Under the pieces are notes generated by a model. The model ran no database searches and had not been told where the DNA came from. It was given only the letters and a program-made list of their open reading frames with translations. The position numbers were made by a program, and so were the translations under genes. From Syngnathus acus (Eukaryota > Chordata > Actinopteri > Syngnathiformes > Syngnathidae), in the NCBI RefSeq assembly GCF_901709675.1, contig NC_051094.1, positions 8,798,501-8,862,500 of the forward strand: a DNA stretch of 64,000 nt, in the 5' to 3' direction. Positions within the stretch are counted from its first letter, which is position 1. Each line of letters opens with the position of its first letter. Of the stretch, positions 29,576 to 47,565 are shown one piece after another.

Positions 29576-32500
29576 ATGAGTGCCTTTGTAACTCTCACAA
29601 CAGGCCAGAAGATGCCAATGGTTGGCCTTGGAACATGGAAAAGTGTGCCGGGACAGGTAGAGGCAATTAACTACTCAATGGCCACTATAATAAGAGTGCT
29701 GGATGACAAATTCTTAATATTGTGTTCTGAAGGTTGATAATTGATTCATTTCAGGTGAAACAAGCCGTGCTGACAGCTTTGGATTGTGGCTATCGGCACA
29801 TAGACTGCGCGGCAGCGTATGGGAATGAACAGGAGGTGGGAGAGGCTCTGGCTCTCAGGGTCGGTCCAGGCAAGGTGATGTTGTCTAAATTCCCATGTCA
29901 GTGACCTAGTTTGATTTGAATTTGCAGATTCAAAGGCACATTTATTTTTACATAGCAATTAAAGGAACACTTTTAAAACACATCAGATTTCAATGGTGAA
30001 AAAAAATGTTGGATATCTATACTGATATGGACAGTTTAATGTCTCAGGAACAAAAGGATGAGACATCTTTTGATGGAAATAAAGTTTTCAGCCTACAGAG
30101 GGCTCAGTATAGAGACACCCCAAAAGGACCCACCACCGAACCGGTCATGCTAAATGATGTTGCAGGCAGCATAGCGCTCTCCTTGGCTTCTCCAGACCCT
30201 TTCACGTCTATCACAGGTGCTCAGGGTAAAACTGCTCTCATTTGTGAAAAGCACAGGGCGCCAGTGGTGGACTTGCCAATTCTGGTGTTCTATGGCAAAT
30301 GCCAATCGAGCTCCACGGTGCTGAGCAGTGAGCACAGGGCCTCATGCTCCCAGTCGTGATAATGACTCTAGCTAAAGCCAGCACTAGTTCAAAAAGATCA
30401 AGAGGGAGGAACTTGAAATGGCCTCCACCTGCAGCACCAGTCCTGTTTTGGCGTTGTTGCCCTCCCTCGCCTCCTCTGACTGCACATCCCTGCTGCATAC
30501 TTACCCCCTGAGTCGCATTGACCCTTCGTTAACACCGCTAGGTATCCAAGTCAAGCCACTCAGGGCAGAAGAGCTGGGGTTCAATCCACGCCGATCAGAG
30601 TGAGAACCAGCCGCGGTGAACCGCTGCCTTCAAGCAGTGCCTCCCCAGTGCTCTCCTCCCGGCTGTACCTACAAAAAAAAGCTTCTTTCTTCTTGAGCAA
30701 TTAACGTGTGTGGTGCAATGTGCTGTTGCATGAGCAAGGCTAACCCTCATAGAAGACTGAGCCTCGATTAAGGTCCTTCCGCTCTGGACCGCCACACCCT
30801 GCGTGCATTGTTCCTAGAGTCGGAACCCAGGGGGGCCGCATACGTACCCCCTGAGTCGCACTGACCCTTCGTTAACACCGCTAGGTATCCAGGTCAAGCC
30901 ACTCAGGGCAGAAGAGCTGGGGATCAATCCTCCCCAATCAGAGTAGGCCAGCCGCGGTGAACCGCTGCCTTTCTCCTCTGATCGGGGTTCAAGAGCACTG
31001 GAGCCAGCCCTGACTAAGCAGTGCCTCCCCAGTGCTCTCCTCCCGGTTGTACCTACAAAAAAAAAGCTTCTTTCTTCTTGAGCAATTTTCTTTGTCCCAT
31101 GTCAACGCACGACCAAAGGACATGCTGGATCCATTCCTCCAACTTTGCTGTGCTTCATCCATCGCGAGGCTCCAGGGAAGTCAAAGCACCTAGAGGGGAC
31201 TCACCTGTATTGCAATACCTGTGGAGGGAATGGCTGAAAAAGAAACCCTACTCTACATCGCCTAGGTCCCGGTGCATCCTCGGCCTAGTCACCTAAGCTG
31301 GACTAGGGGACGTGAATATTAGGGGTAAGAATTTGGAACCTGTTCCAGGTCACCATTTAGAGTCCAATATTAACGTGTGTGGTGCAATGTGCTGTTGCAT
31401 GAGCGAGGCTAACCCTCATAGAAGACTGAGCCTCGATTAAGGTCCTTCCGCTCTGGACCGCCACACCCTGCGTGCATTGTTCCTAGAGTCGGAACTCAGG
31501 GGGGCCGCATACGTACCCCCTGAGTCGCATTGACCCTTCGTTAACACCGCTAGGTATCCAGGTCAAGCCACTCAGGGCAGAAGAGCAGGGGATCAATCCT
31601 CCCCAATCAGAGTGAGAACCAGCCGCGGTGAACCGCTGCCTTTCTCCTCTGATCGGGGTTCAAGAGCACTGGAGCCAGCCCTGACTAAGCAGTGCCTCCC
31701 CAGTGCTCTCCTCCCGGTTGTACCTACAAAAAAAAGCTTCTTTCTTCTTGAGCAATTTTCTTTGTCCCATGTCAACGCACGACCAAAGGACATGCTGGAT
31801 CCATTCCTCCAACTTTGCTGTGCTTCATCCATCGCGAGGCTCCAGGGAAGTCAAAGCACCTAGAGGGGACTCACCTGTATTGCAATACCTGTGGAGGGAA
31901 TGGCTGAAAAAGAAACCCTACTCTACATCGCCTAGGTCCCGGTGCATCCTCGGCCTAGTCACCTAGGCTGGACTAGGGGACGTGAATATTAGGGGTAAGA
32001 ATTTGGAACCTGTTCCAGGTCACCATTTAGAGTCCAATATTAACGTGTGTGGTGCAATGTGCTGTTGCATGAGCGAGGCTAACCCTCATAGAAGACTGAG
32101 CCTCGATTAAGGTCCTTCCGCTCTGGACCGCCACACCCTGCGTGCATTGTTCCTAGAGTCGGAACTCAGGGGGGCCGCATACGTACCCCCTGAGTCGCAT
32201 TGACCCTTCGTTAACACCGCTAGGTATCCAGGTCAAGCCACTCAGGGCAGAAGAGCAGGGGATCAATCCTCCCCAATCAGAGTGAGAACCAGCCGCGGTG
32301 AACCGCTGCCTTTCTCCTCTGATCGGGGTTCAAGAGCACTGGAACCAGCCCTGACTAAGCAGTGCCTCCCCAGTGCTCTCCTCCCGGTTGTACCTACAAA
32401 AAAAAAGCTTCTTTCTTCTTGAGCAATTTTCTTTGTCCCATGTCAACGCACGACCAAAGGACATGCTGGATCCATTCCTCCAACTTTGCTGTGCTTCCTC

Positions 32501-35500
32501 CATCGCAAGGCTCCAGGGAAGTCAAAGCACCTAGAGGGGACTCACCTGTATTGCAATACCTGTGGAGGGAATGGCTGAAAAAGAAACCCTACTCTACATC
32601 GCCTAGGTCCCGGTGCATCCTCGGCCTAGTCACCTAAGCTGGACTAGGGGACGTGAATATTAGGGGTAAGAATTTGGAACCTGTTCCAGGTCACCATTTA
32701 GAGTCCAATATTAACGTGTGTGGTGCAATGTGCTGTTGCATGAGCGAGGCTAACCCTCATAGAAGACTGAGCCTCGATTAAGGTCCTTCCGCTCTGGACC
32801 GCCACACCCTGCGTGCATTGTTCCTAGAGTCGGAACTCAGGGGGGCCGCATACGTACCCCCTGAGTCGCATTGACCCTTCGTTAACACCGCTAGGTATCC
32901 AGGTCAAGCCACTCAGGGCAGAAGAGCAGGGGATCAATCCTCCCCAATCAGAGTGAGAACCAGCCGCGGTGAACCGCTGCCTTTCTCCTCTGATCGGGGT
33001 TCAAGAGCACTGGAGCCAGCCCTGACTAAGCAGTGCCTCCCCAGTGCTCTCCTCCCGGTTGTACCTACAAAAAAAAAGCTTCTTTCTTCTTGAGCAATTT
33101 TCTTTGTCCCATGTCAACGCACGACCAAAGGACATGCTGGATCCATTCCTCCAACTTTGCTGTGCTTCCTCCATCGCAAGGCTCCAGGGAAGTCAAAGCA
33201 CCTAGAGGGGACTCACCTGTATTGCAATACCTGTGGAGGGAATGGCTGAAAAAGAAACCCTACTCTACATCGCCTAGGTCCCGGTGCATCCTCGGCCTAG
33301 TCACCTAAGCTGGACTAGGGGACGTGAATATTAGGGGTAAGAATTTGGAACCATTTCCAGGTCACCATTTAGAGTCCAATATTAACGTGTGTGGTGCAAT
33401 GTGCTGTTGCATGAGCGAGGCTAACCCTCATAGAAGACTGAGCCTCGATTAAGGTCCTTCCGCTCTGGACCACCACACCCTGCGTGCATTGTTCCTAGAG
33501 TCGGAACTCAGGGGGGCCGCATACGTACCCCCTGAGTCGCATTGACCCTTCGTTAACACCGCTAGGTATCCAGGTCAAGCCACTCAGGGCAGAAGAGCAG
33601 GGGATCAATCCTCCCCAATCAGAGTGAGAACCAGCCGCAGTGAACCGCTGCCTTTCTCCTCTGATCGGGGTTCAAGAGCACTGGAGCCAGCCCTGACTAA
33701 GCAGTGCCTCCCCAGTGCTCTCCTCCCGGTTGTACCTACAAAAAAAGGCTTCTTTCTTCTTGACCAATCTTCTTTGTCCCATGTCAACGCACGACCAAAG
33801 GACATGCTGGATCCATTCCTCCAACTTTGCTGTGCTTCCTCCATCGCAAGGCTCCAGGGAAGTCAAAGCACCTAGAGGGGACTCACCTGTATTGCAATAC
33901 CTGTGGAGGGAATGGCTGAAAAAGAAACCCTACTCTACATCGCCTAGGTCCCGGTGCATCCTCGGCCTAGTCACCTAAGCTGGACTAGGGGACGTGAATA
34001 TTAGGGGTAAGAATTTGGAACCATTTCCAGGTCACCATTTAGAGTCCAATATTAACGTGTGTGGTGCAATGTGCTGTTGCATGAGCGAGGCTAACCCTCA
34101 TAGAAGACTGAGCCTCGATTAAGGTCCTTCCGCTCTGGACCACCACACCCTGCGTGCATTGTTCCTAGAGTCGGAACTCAGGGGGGCCGCATACGTACCC
34201 CCTGAGTCGCATTGACCCTTCGTTAACACCGCTAGGTATCCAGGTCAAGCCACTCAGGGCAGAAGAGCAGGGGATCAATCCTCCCCAATCAGAGTGAGAA
34301 CCAGCCGCAGTGAACCGCTGCCTTTCTCCTCTGATCGGGGTTCAAGAGCACTGGAGCCAGCCCTGACTAAGCAGTGCCTCCCCAGTGCTCTCCTCCCGGT
34401 TGTACCTACAAAAAAAGGCTTCTTTCTTCTTGACCAATCTTCTTTGTCCCATGTCAACGCACGACCTAAGGAGATGCTGGATCCATTCCTCCAACTTTGC
34501 TGTGCTTCCTCCATCGCGAGGCTCCAGGGAAGTCAAAGCACCTAGAGGGGACTCACCTGTATTGCAATACCTGTGGAGGGAATGGCTGAAAAAGAAACCC
34601 TACTCTACATCGCCTAGGTCCCGGTGCATCCTCGGCCTAGTCACCTAAGCTGGACTAGGGGACGTGAATATTAGGGGTAAAATTTTGGAACCTGTTCCAG
34701 GTCACCATTTAGAGTCCAATATTAACGTGTGTGGTGCAATGTGCTGTTGCATGAGCGAGGCTAACCCTCATAGAAGACTGAGCCTCGATTAAGGTCCTTC
34801 CGCTATGGACCACCACACCCTGCGTGCATTGTTCCTAGAGTCGGAACTCAGGGGGGCCGCATACGTACCCCCTGAGTCGCATTGACCCTTCGTTAACACC
34901 GCTAGGTATCCAGGTCAAGCCACTCAGGGCAGAAGAGCTGGGGATCAATCCTCCCCAATCAGAGTAGGCCAGTTGCGGTGAACCGCTGCCTTTCTCCTCT
35001 CATCAGGGTTCAAGAGCACTGGAGCCCCTGAGCACTGGAGCCCTGAGTCACCTTGACCCTTCGTTAACACCGCTAGGTATCCAGGTCAAGCCACTCAAGG
35101 CAGAAGAGCTCAGGATCAATCCACCCTGATCAGAGTGAGACCCAGCCTACAAAAGTATGCTCCTTTCTTCTTGAGCAATCTCCTTTGTCCCATTACAACG
35201 CACGACCTAAGGAGATGCTGGATTTATTCCTTCCACTTCCCTGTGCTTCATACACCGCAAGGCCCCAGGGAAGGCCAACCTGCTGTTGTTGTTGTTGTTG
35301 CCAGAGGGTCACTATTTCAGAAGGTTCCTACACTCACGGTTCCCATTCATTCAGGTTCCTGGTGCCTCCCTCTTGTGTGTCCCTTGTGCACTACCTCTCG
35401 TTCTCCGGCAGTTACTCCGGTAATTTGGATATACTTTCGAGCGGCCCTGAGCGTGGCTTCATTGGATTTCCGATTATTAGTCAAAACCTATTTTAATATT

Positions 35501-38416
35501 CTCAACCCTGAGTAGTGTGTCTTCAGATATGGCTGCATCCTGTTGAGTACAAAAGTTGCTTATCCATTTCATACCATTCACTATCTTACTTTTTTTTTAT
35601 CCCCTATACCTTTGATCTCTTTGATTTTAATGTTCAGCTGTCAATTTTAGTTTGTCAATTACTGTTTATTGGTATTGTACTTCTATTTTAATTCAAACAT
35701 CTAACTATCACATTTCATTTTATAAATGTACTTTAGTTTTGACATCTGGGGATTCCATCGGCAGGGTGTCCCATTAGCTGTGATCGCTTAGGATCACTGC
35801 AATCTCCACAGCATCTTTTATTGTGTTCTGCTCTTACCTGAAGGTCCTTATTTTGGGTGTCCCTTACACTCACGGTTCCATGATTTTTCCAAAATGGCCG
35901 CCACGTCGTCCGGTCACCCTCGGGCACCCCCTAGTGGCTATCCCTAGCATTGCGTCCGATTGAATTTAGGTTGGTAGGTTTATTTAGATTTTTTTAGGTA
36001 GTTTTTTGGGGGGGATTTAATCCTGCTTTTTAAAAAAAAAAACAATAGGATTAGGGTTAATCAAAATTAAATTCAAATCGGTCATCCCTTATTTAGAATA
36101 TTATTGTAATAATTGCACATTCACAATATAATAATATATATATATATATAAGAATCATCTTAAACCAATTATGTTAAAACTAGCCAGAGGTCGATTATTT
36201 ATTTATTCATTTATTCATTCCCACTATTATCATACCACTAGTGTTCATTACAGACCCACGATTAGTGATCTCCTAATTTTGGAGCCTGCAGCAGTACTGC
36301 AGCAAACAAAGCAAAGTGGAAGAGGACATAAAGAGTAAATATCAGAGATCATTAGGCAATACGCGTCCGTTGTGTAAATGATTTTGCTTGCACAGGTAAG
36401 TGATAGAAAACGACTAGCAGAGGATGGTTTCGATCCATCGACCTCTGGGTTATGGGCCCAGCACGCTTCCGCTGCGCCACTCTGCTCTGCTGTGGAGACC
36501 GCTGTTTAGTGAACCTAAGTTCGTATTTAGATCAGCGCTGGTCCGGGTCAAAAGCGGTCTAAGTTTTTGTTTGTTTGTTGCGGTTTCCATTCAGACTGTA
36601 CATTTTGCAAGTGAAGTGTATTTTGTAAACACATCCACGGTTGTGACGATCTGTGCTTCCATTGGACAGCAATGAGAAGGCGGGCACACAGACCCGGAAA
36701 CGGAGGAAAATATGCGAGTCCTACGTGCTGCATTCCTGCTCTGCATATTTGTGCTGAGTTGGCTCGAATCTACGCTGTTTGTATTCACACCTGAAGCCTA
36801 CTGCACCAGAAGAGAACCGAGACCACTTTAAAAAGTGGGTCTCTGTCTGGTTCATTAATCCGCATCAGGATTCGTTTACGTGTAGTCACACCTGCATGAC
36901 AGGCCCGCACCAGCGTTAGAAATCGAACCCTGGTCCTTTTAAAGTGGACCAGACAGGCAGGTCGGTAGATAATCCAATTGCAGAAACTTTCTGTTCCTGA
37001 AAAATGCAACTATTGTCACAAAAAGATCAGAAAGAGTTCTCCATATGAATCAGTGCACCTCTACACAACTAAAACAATTATTTGTTATTTTGAATGCTGC
37101 TTATTATCATTACTGTTCTTGATGACGTCATTGGAGACAAACCAATCGAGAGTCACTCGAGTCTTCCCTGCAGGCTTTGCGTCGTGACCAAGTGTTTGTG
37201 ACATCGAAACTGTGGAACACCAAACATGACCCTTCTGAAGTTGAGGAAGCCTGCACGACCACCCTGGCCCACCTGGGTCTTTCCTACGTGGACCTTTATC
37301 TAATGCACTGGCCAATGGCCTTTCAGTAAGGGATTCTTTGCCAGAGGATTGCACTGAACTGTATGTGAGAGTCACGTTGCGTGTTCTTCATATGTTCAGG
37401 CCTGGAAAGGAGCTGCTGCCTCGGCGTCAAGATGGAAGTGTGTTTTACTCTGACACACACTACACAGACACTTGGGCCGCCATGGAGGACCTCGTGGACC
37501 AAGGCCTGGTCAAAGCCATCGGGCTGTCCAACTTCAATGCGAGGCAGATGGATGACATCGTCAGAATGGCCAGACACAAGCCTGTGGTAAACCAGGTAGA
37601 CTACAACTATCTCCACTACCTAATACATGGACACTGTCAAAAACAAGTGTCTCCTTGTTGCCGCAGGTGGAATGTCATCCATATTTGTCCCAAGCAGATC
37701 TCCTGGCTCACTGTAGGTGAGGATCAATGTTGGATTTCTTTTTTGTTTACGATTGAAAGCAGAGGCCGCCCTCATACTTGTACATGTCAGGTCAGTGGCT
37801 GTTTGCCTGACGGCTTACAGCCCTCTGGGTAGCAGGGATCGACCCTGGGCCTCCGCTGAAGAACCTTGCCTGCTGCAGGATCCCAGAGTGGGAGAAATAT
37901 CTCGGCAATACCACAAGACACCTGCCCAGATCATACTCAGGTTGTAGGGCTTCGATTTCATTTGAAAACTCTAAAGAGATCCAGTATTAAGAATTATGCA
38001 AACGTATATAAACATTCTAATTTGCACACGATCCAAATTTGTACCTCTGATCTCCCGTGTTTTGATTTGGACTAAATAGGGTGTGTCTCAAAATGTCAAT
38101 TACGTTATGCAGGTGGCACATTCAGAGGGATATTGTGTGTATCCCCAAAAGTGTGACACCCTCCAGGATCCATCAGAACCTGCAGCTTTTTGACTTTGCC
38201 CTGTCAGAGGAGCACATGAAGTTGATGGACGCTTTAAATCGCAGCCAACGCTTCATCGCCCCAACAGTCAAGGTGATCCATCATGTGACATGTCAACAAT
38301 TCTGTGTTCTTAGATCAAACGCACGCCTGACTAGTTTGTTTTTTCCACAGAGGGATGGCAAGACACTTTGGCGAGATGCTGAACACCCTCATTTCCCATT
38401 CAATGATCCTTATTGA
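29576..38416 (+). CDS. akr1a1: Aldo-keto reductase 1A1 (NADPH-dependent aldehyde reductase)
   Basis: AKR1A1 reduces aldehydes (for example D-glucuronate and methylglyoxal) with NADPH in the cytosol. Eight exons: 29576-29656, 29755-29874, 37174-37325, 37400-37595, 37667-37716, 37791-37940, 38113-38272, 38351-38416, giving 324 aa (human 325). The catalytic tetrad is intact: Asp44 (GYRHIDCA), Tyr49 (AYGNE), Lys79 (TSKLW) and His112 (MHWP). Other family marks are [29 protein letters not shown]-type [11 protein letters not shown], and the C-terminal FPFNDPY end. All introns are GT-AG; the exon 3 donor splits CA|GTAAGG. Intron 2 is 7.3 kb while all others are under 200 bases; it contains the array, a Tc1-like relic and a tRNA gene. 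Teleosts may have two akr1a1 paralogues and I cannot say which this is. Confidence 0.95.
29950..30478 (-). mobile_element. Tc1/mariner-like transposon relic, internally deleted
   Basis: The left end reads AATTAAAGGAACACTTTTAAA, the start of an abundant fish Tc1-like family I recognise. A fragment of its transposase is readable on the minus strand at about 30150-30335: [11 protein letters not shown], then [15 protein letters not shown], then [15 protein letters not shown]. It covers the region around the first catalytic acidic residue of the DDE domain. That position reads FTNES instead of the FTDES expected for the family. The N-terminal DNA-binding part and the DDE remainder are deleted. The right end near 30410-30478 (GGCCTCCACCTGCAG) also resembles the family and abuts the tandem array. 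It is inactive. Confidence 0.75.
30508..35275 (+). repeat. tandem array of ~670-bp units in akr1a1 intron 2
   Basis: The landmark CTGAGTCGC (CTGAGTCAC in the last copy) recurs at 30508, 30851, 31520, 32190, 32861, 33532, 34202, 34872 and 35043. The spacings are 343, 669, 670, 671, 671, 670, 670 and 171 bases. So there are six nearly full units flanked by internally deleted or truncated ones, ending in a diverged copy to about 35275. Units differ by a few substitutions and by the length of an A-tract in the TACCTAC-An-GCTTC segment. Adjacent copies share variants (for example ACCATTTCC at 33.35 and 34.02 kb, and the TTGACCAATC copies at 33.76 and 34.43 kb), as expected from unequal exchange. 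An 87-91-codon plus-strand frame stays open in most copies but shifts with the A-tract, so I regard it as non-coding. The unit family is unknown to me. Confidence 0.95.
35276..36414. other. akr1a1 intron 2, segment between array and tRNA gene
   Basis: No gene recognised. It holds a (TTG)5-like tract near 35285, a 15-base perfect direct repeat at 35329-35343 and 35865-35879, and a TA microsatellite near 36135-36150. Confidence 0.5.
36415..36486 (-). tRNA. initiator tRNA-Met (CAT)
   Basis: The minus strand gives a 72-base tRNA beginning AGCAGAGTGGCGCAGCGGAA and ending ATCCTCTGCTA. The acceptor stem pairs AGCAGAG with CTCTGCT. The A box (TGGCGCAGCGGAAGCG), anticodon loop CCCATAACC with CAT, and a T arm with the initiator-type GATCGAAACC (A in place of the usual TTC) are all present. 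The sequence matches vertebrate initiator tRNA-Met as I recall it, with no intron. A TTTT run 4-7 bases beyond the 3' end on the same strand serves as the Pol III terminator. It is antisense to akr1a1, within intron 2, and looks functional. Confidence 0.95.
36487..37173. other. end of akr1a1 intron 2, upstream of the tRNA gene
   Basis: No gene seen. Around 36.80-36.97 kb there are two related inverted stretches, ACTTTAAAAAGTGG and CCTTTTAAAGTGGACCAG, i.e. GGTC...TTTTAAAGTGG words on both strands, perhaps a worn inverted-repeat element. Confidence 0.35.
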
Positions 38417-38811
38417 GTCAAAACAAAATCAAATTCGGTTTTAAATCACACAATAGCTCTAAACTATTCAAAACTTAGTCAGATTAATTTGATAATCGAT
38501 ATGTTTTGATTCACTTTGACACGAGTTCACACTCAACCTGCCTGAAAATGTTTTTGCTGGCCAAATGGCAATTGGGAGTGCAGGAATACAATTTGGCAAT
38601 TGTCTCGGATTGAACCTCGCTGCAGTGACACTGCGTGGTCAGCAGCAAGATTGCGTACCGCTGACAAATTCTGATTTGAATCACACAGACACATGGGGGG
38701 TCATGAGATTTTTCATTAAAATAATTTCAAGCCAATACATTTATAACACTTGTGAGATTTTATTTTCAACAACATAACCTTGACAAATTTAACAACATTA
38801 TATGCTACTGT

Positions 38812-38817
38812 TTTATT
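38812..38817 (-). terminator. polyadenylation signal, vcp
   Basis: TTTATT on the plus strand (AATAAA on the minus strand), ~355 bases beyond the vcp stop. The facing akr1a1 gene ends at 38416, so the two 3' ends converge in under 800 bases. Confidence 0.55.
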
Positions 38818-39172
38818 TTAAAAAACAAAAAGTAAATTTAGCAATTTTTTTTTTTTTTTTCCATTTCTCAAGGTCTAGCATAGAATCCCACCACTAACTG
38901 TATCTTAGTATACTGAAAACGAGGCCACTCAACGTCCCATCCCCACTGGAAATGCTCCAGGACTCACCTTCCATTTGCAGACATCACCCTTCTCCCCACC
39001 CACAATAAAGCCAGGGCAAGCCAAGTGGCAACATGCTGTCTCCAAGGGAATTCATACAAAAAAAAACAACGTAGGAACACAAGAAAGAAGCACAAAGTCC
39101 TAAAAAGTTGGAATCTGGTGAATTTTTACAGGTGTCATTCCTGTGCTGACCACTGTGGGGCAGTGTGTACAT

Positions 39173-46179
<7,007 letters not shown>

Positions 46180-46342
46180 GGTTGTCCACCTGGATAACAA
46201 CAATAAATACAGAAAATCTAGCTAAAGTTACGATGCTTCGCCGGCTTTCGTTATCCTACTCCGCAAAATATCCGCGAATGTCCAGAGGTTTCCGTGGTTT
46301 TCTATACTGGTGTACAGAGCTCTTGATGCTCCATTGATTCTG

Positions 46343-46517
46343 ATTGGTTGATGCCGTTTGTCAAAGTCGCTGACCAATGAGAAAGTAAGAAAAGTGTATG
46401 ACGTCACGTTGAGTAACGTATCCTTCGGCCAATTGCAAACGTATGAATTGCTTCTATGGTCCGCCTACTTTGATCTAATTGGTCAGTTAAGACGGGGTAA
46501 ACGTAGAGTAAACCAAT
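46343..46517. promoter_or_regulatory. CCAAT-box cluster with CRE upstream of vcp
   Basis: Five CCAAT/ATTGG motifs at 46343-46347, 46374-46378, 46429-46433, 46478-46482 and 46513-46517, plus a perfect TGACGTCA at 46399-46406. All lie 165-340 bases upstream of the vcp ATG (46179, minus strand). Multiple spaced CCAAT boxes without TATA are the classic architecture of NF-Y-driven housekeeping promoters. The motifs are observed; the activity is inferred. Confidence 0.6.
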
Positions 46518-47289
46518 GACCATGTACCGCGTTTAAGAATCAATAAATTTTAAAACACACTTCCACCCTTCTTTTTCAGTCATACGATAAATACTTTTTA
46601 CAAAAAATAAAAATAGTATATAAAAATAAACGTGACACCTGCGTGTTTAGTATCCGACCAAACGGTGAAACAACTACGATAAGCGTGTCATTTGTGGCGC
46701 TCTGTCATGCCTGAGACGTCAACATAACGTGTGTTCTTTGATTGGTGTTTATCTCGTGGACAACGTGGATGTGTTGCTACGTCAGAAGGACTCTGGTTTC
46801 CTGGCGAATTGTTACAAACCAAAAAAAGTACATCAATAACAGTTCCAATTAAATCGTGTGCTTTTACCCTTTTGTGGTTCAAACAATCCAAGTGACATTT
46901 CTTTGCTGACGCTTAGTACACTAATCAAACATTCACATTAGTTATGCTGTGTCAAACTTGTAATTGTTCGGCAGTTTATCAAAAGCAACACCATGCTCAA
47001 GTCAATTACGCATACTGCTTCTGTATGTTCCATGTAGGAAACAACAACAATAATAATGATAATAATCTAAAAATTATACAAATATGTTGCTTTCCTTTCA
47101 ATATTCGTATGGAGCTATAGTACAAATAAAAAGTTACATGTTCAATACTTTTTCTTTGGACACAGCTATATAAATAAACACAAGTTACATATCCAATAAT
47201 GCATATTGTGCAGATATTTTCACAAACCACTCAGCAGTTGTTTTTTGTATCAGTTTCATTCTTCTTCACTGCCCAAGATGGGCTACGTG
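46518..47289. other. region between vcp promoter and candidate small gene
   Basis: AT-rich, with no recognisable exon, RNA gene or mobile element. Confidence 0.5.
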
Positions 47290-47565
47290 GGCTCAAGTTG
47301 TTGTACTCTGGGACGAAGCTCTGCAGAGTCCAACGGGTAACGGAAAACGTGAGAATAAGCATTTTATTGCATGTTTCTTTCTTTTTTTTAATGTGCTTAT
47401 GACAAAAACTCTTGAATCTTGAAACATATCCTCATTGACCACCATGAATCTAGAAGCCGTAAGGAAATCAGTTTGATTTACCTTCCATTCGTTGACAAAT
47501 TCGTTGTTTTCTTGGATCCATCTTTCTGCTAACTTAGACGATGATTGTTGCCTATTAATGGACAT
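47290..47565 (-). CDS. candidate small protein gene, unrecognised
   Basis: On the minus strand an ATG at 47563-47565 opens a frame beginning MSINRQQSSSKLAERW. After 28 codons (…FVNEWK) there is a good donor GTAAAT at ~47481. An acceptor CTCTGCAG near 47325 would add SFVPEYNNLSPR and a stop at ~47290, a protein of 40 aa. Unspliced, the frame runs on to 90 aa, ending at 47293, but the part after the donor looks non-coding. A TTTCCGG (ETS-type) site lies some 45-55 bases before the ATG, in keeping with a TATA-less promoter. I do not recognise the protein and there is no clear poly(A) signal after the second exon. It may be a microprotein, a first exon of something longer, or chance. Confidence 0.35.

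Noticed and set aside
30006-30359. 117-residue plus-strand frame as a gene
   Set aside because: It reads the wrong strand of the Tc1-like relic, whose transposase remnant is on the minus strand.
31021-34648. Repeated 87-91-codon frames ([15 protein letters not shown]…) as a tandem gene family
   Set aside because: They recur because the DNA is a tandem array. The frame moves with A-tract length, opposite-strand frames of similar length are equally conserved, and no domain or splice context is seen.
30508-35275. CRISPR-like or rRNA-spacer array
   Set aside because: The repeated unit itself is ~670 bases with no unique spacers, and no rRNA sequence is present.
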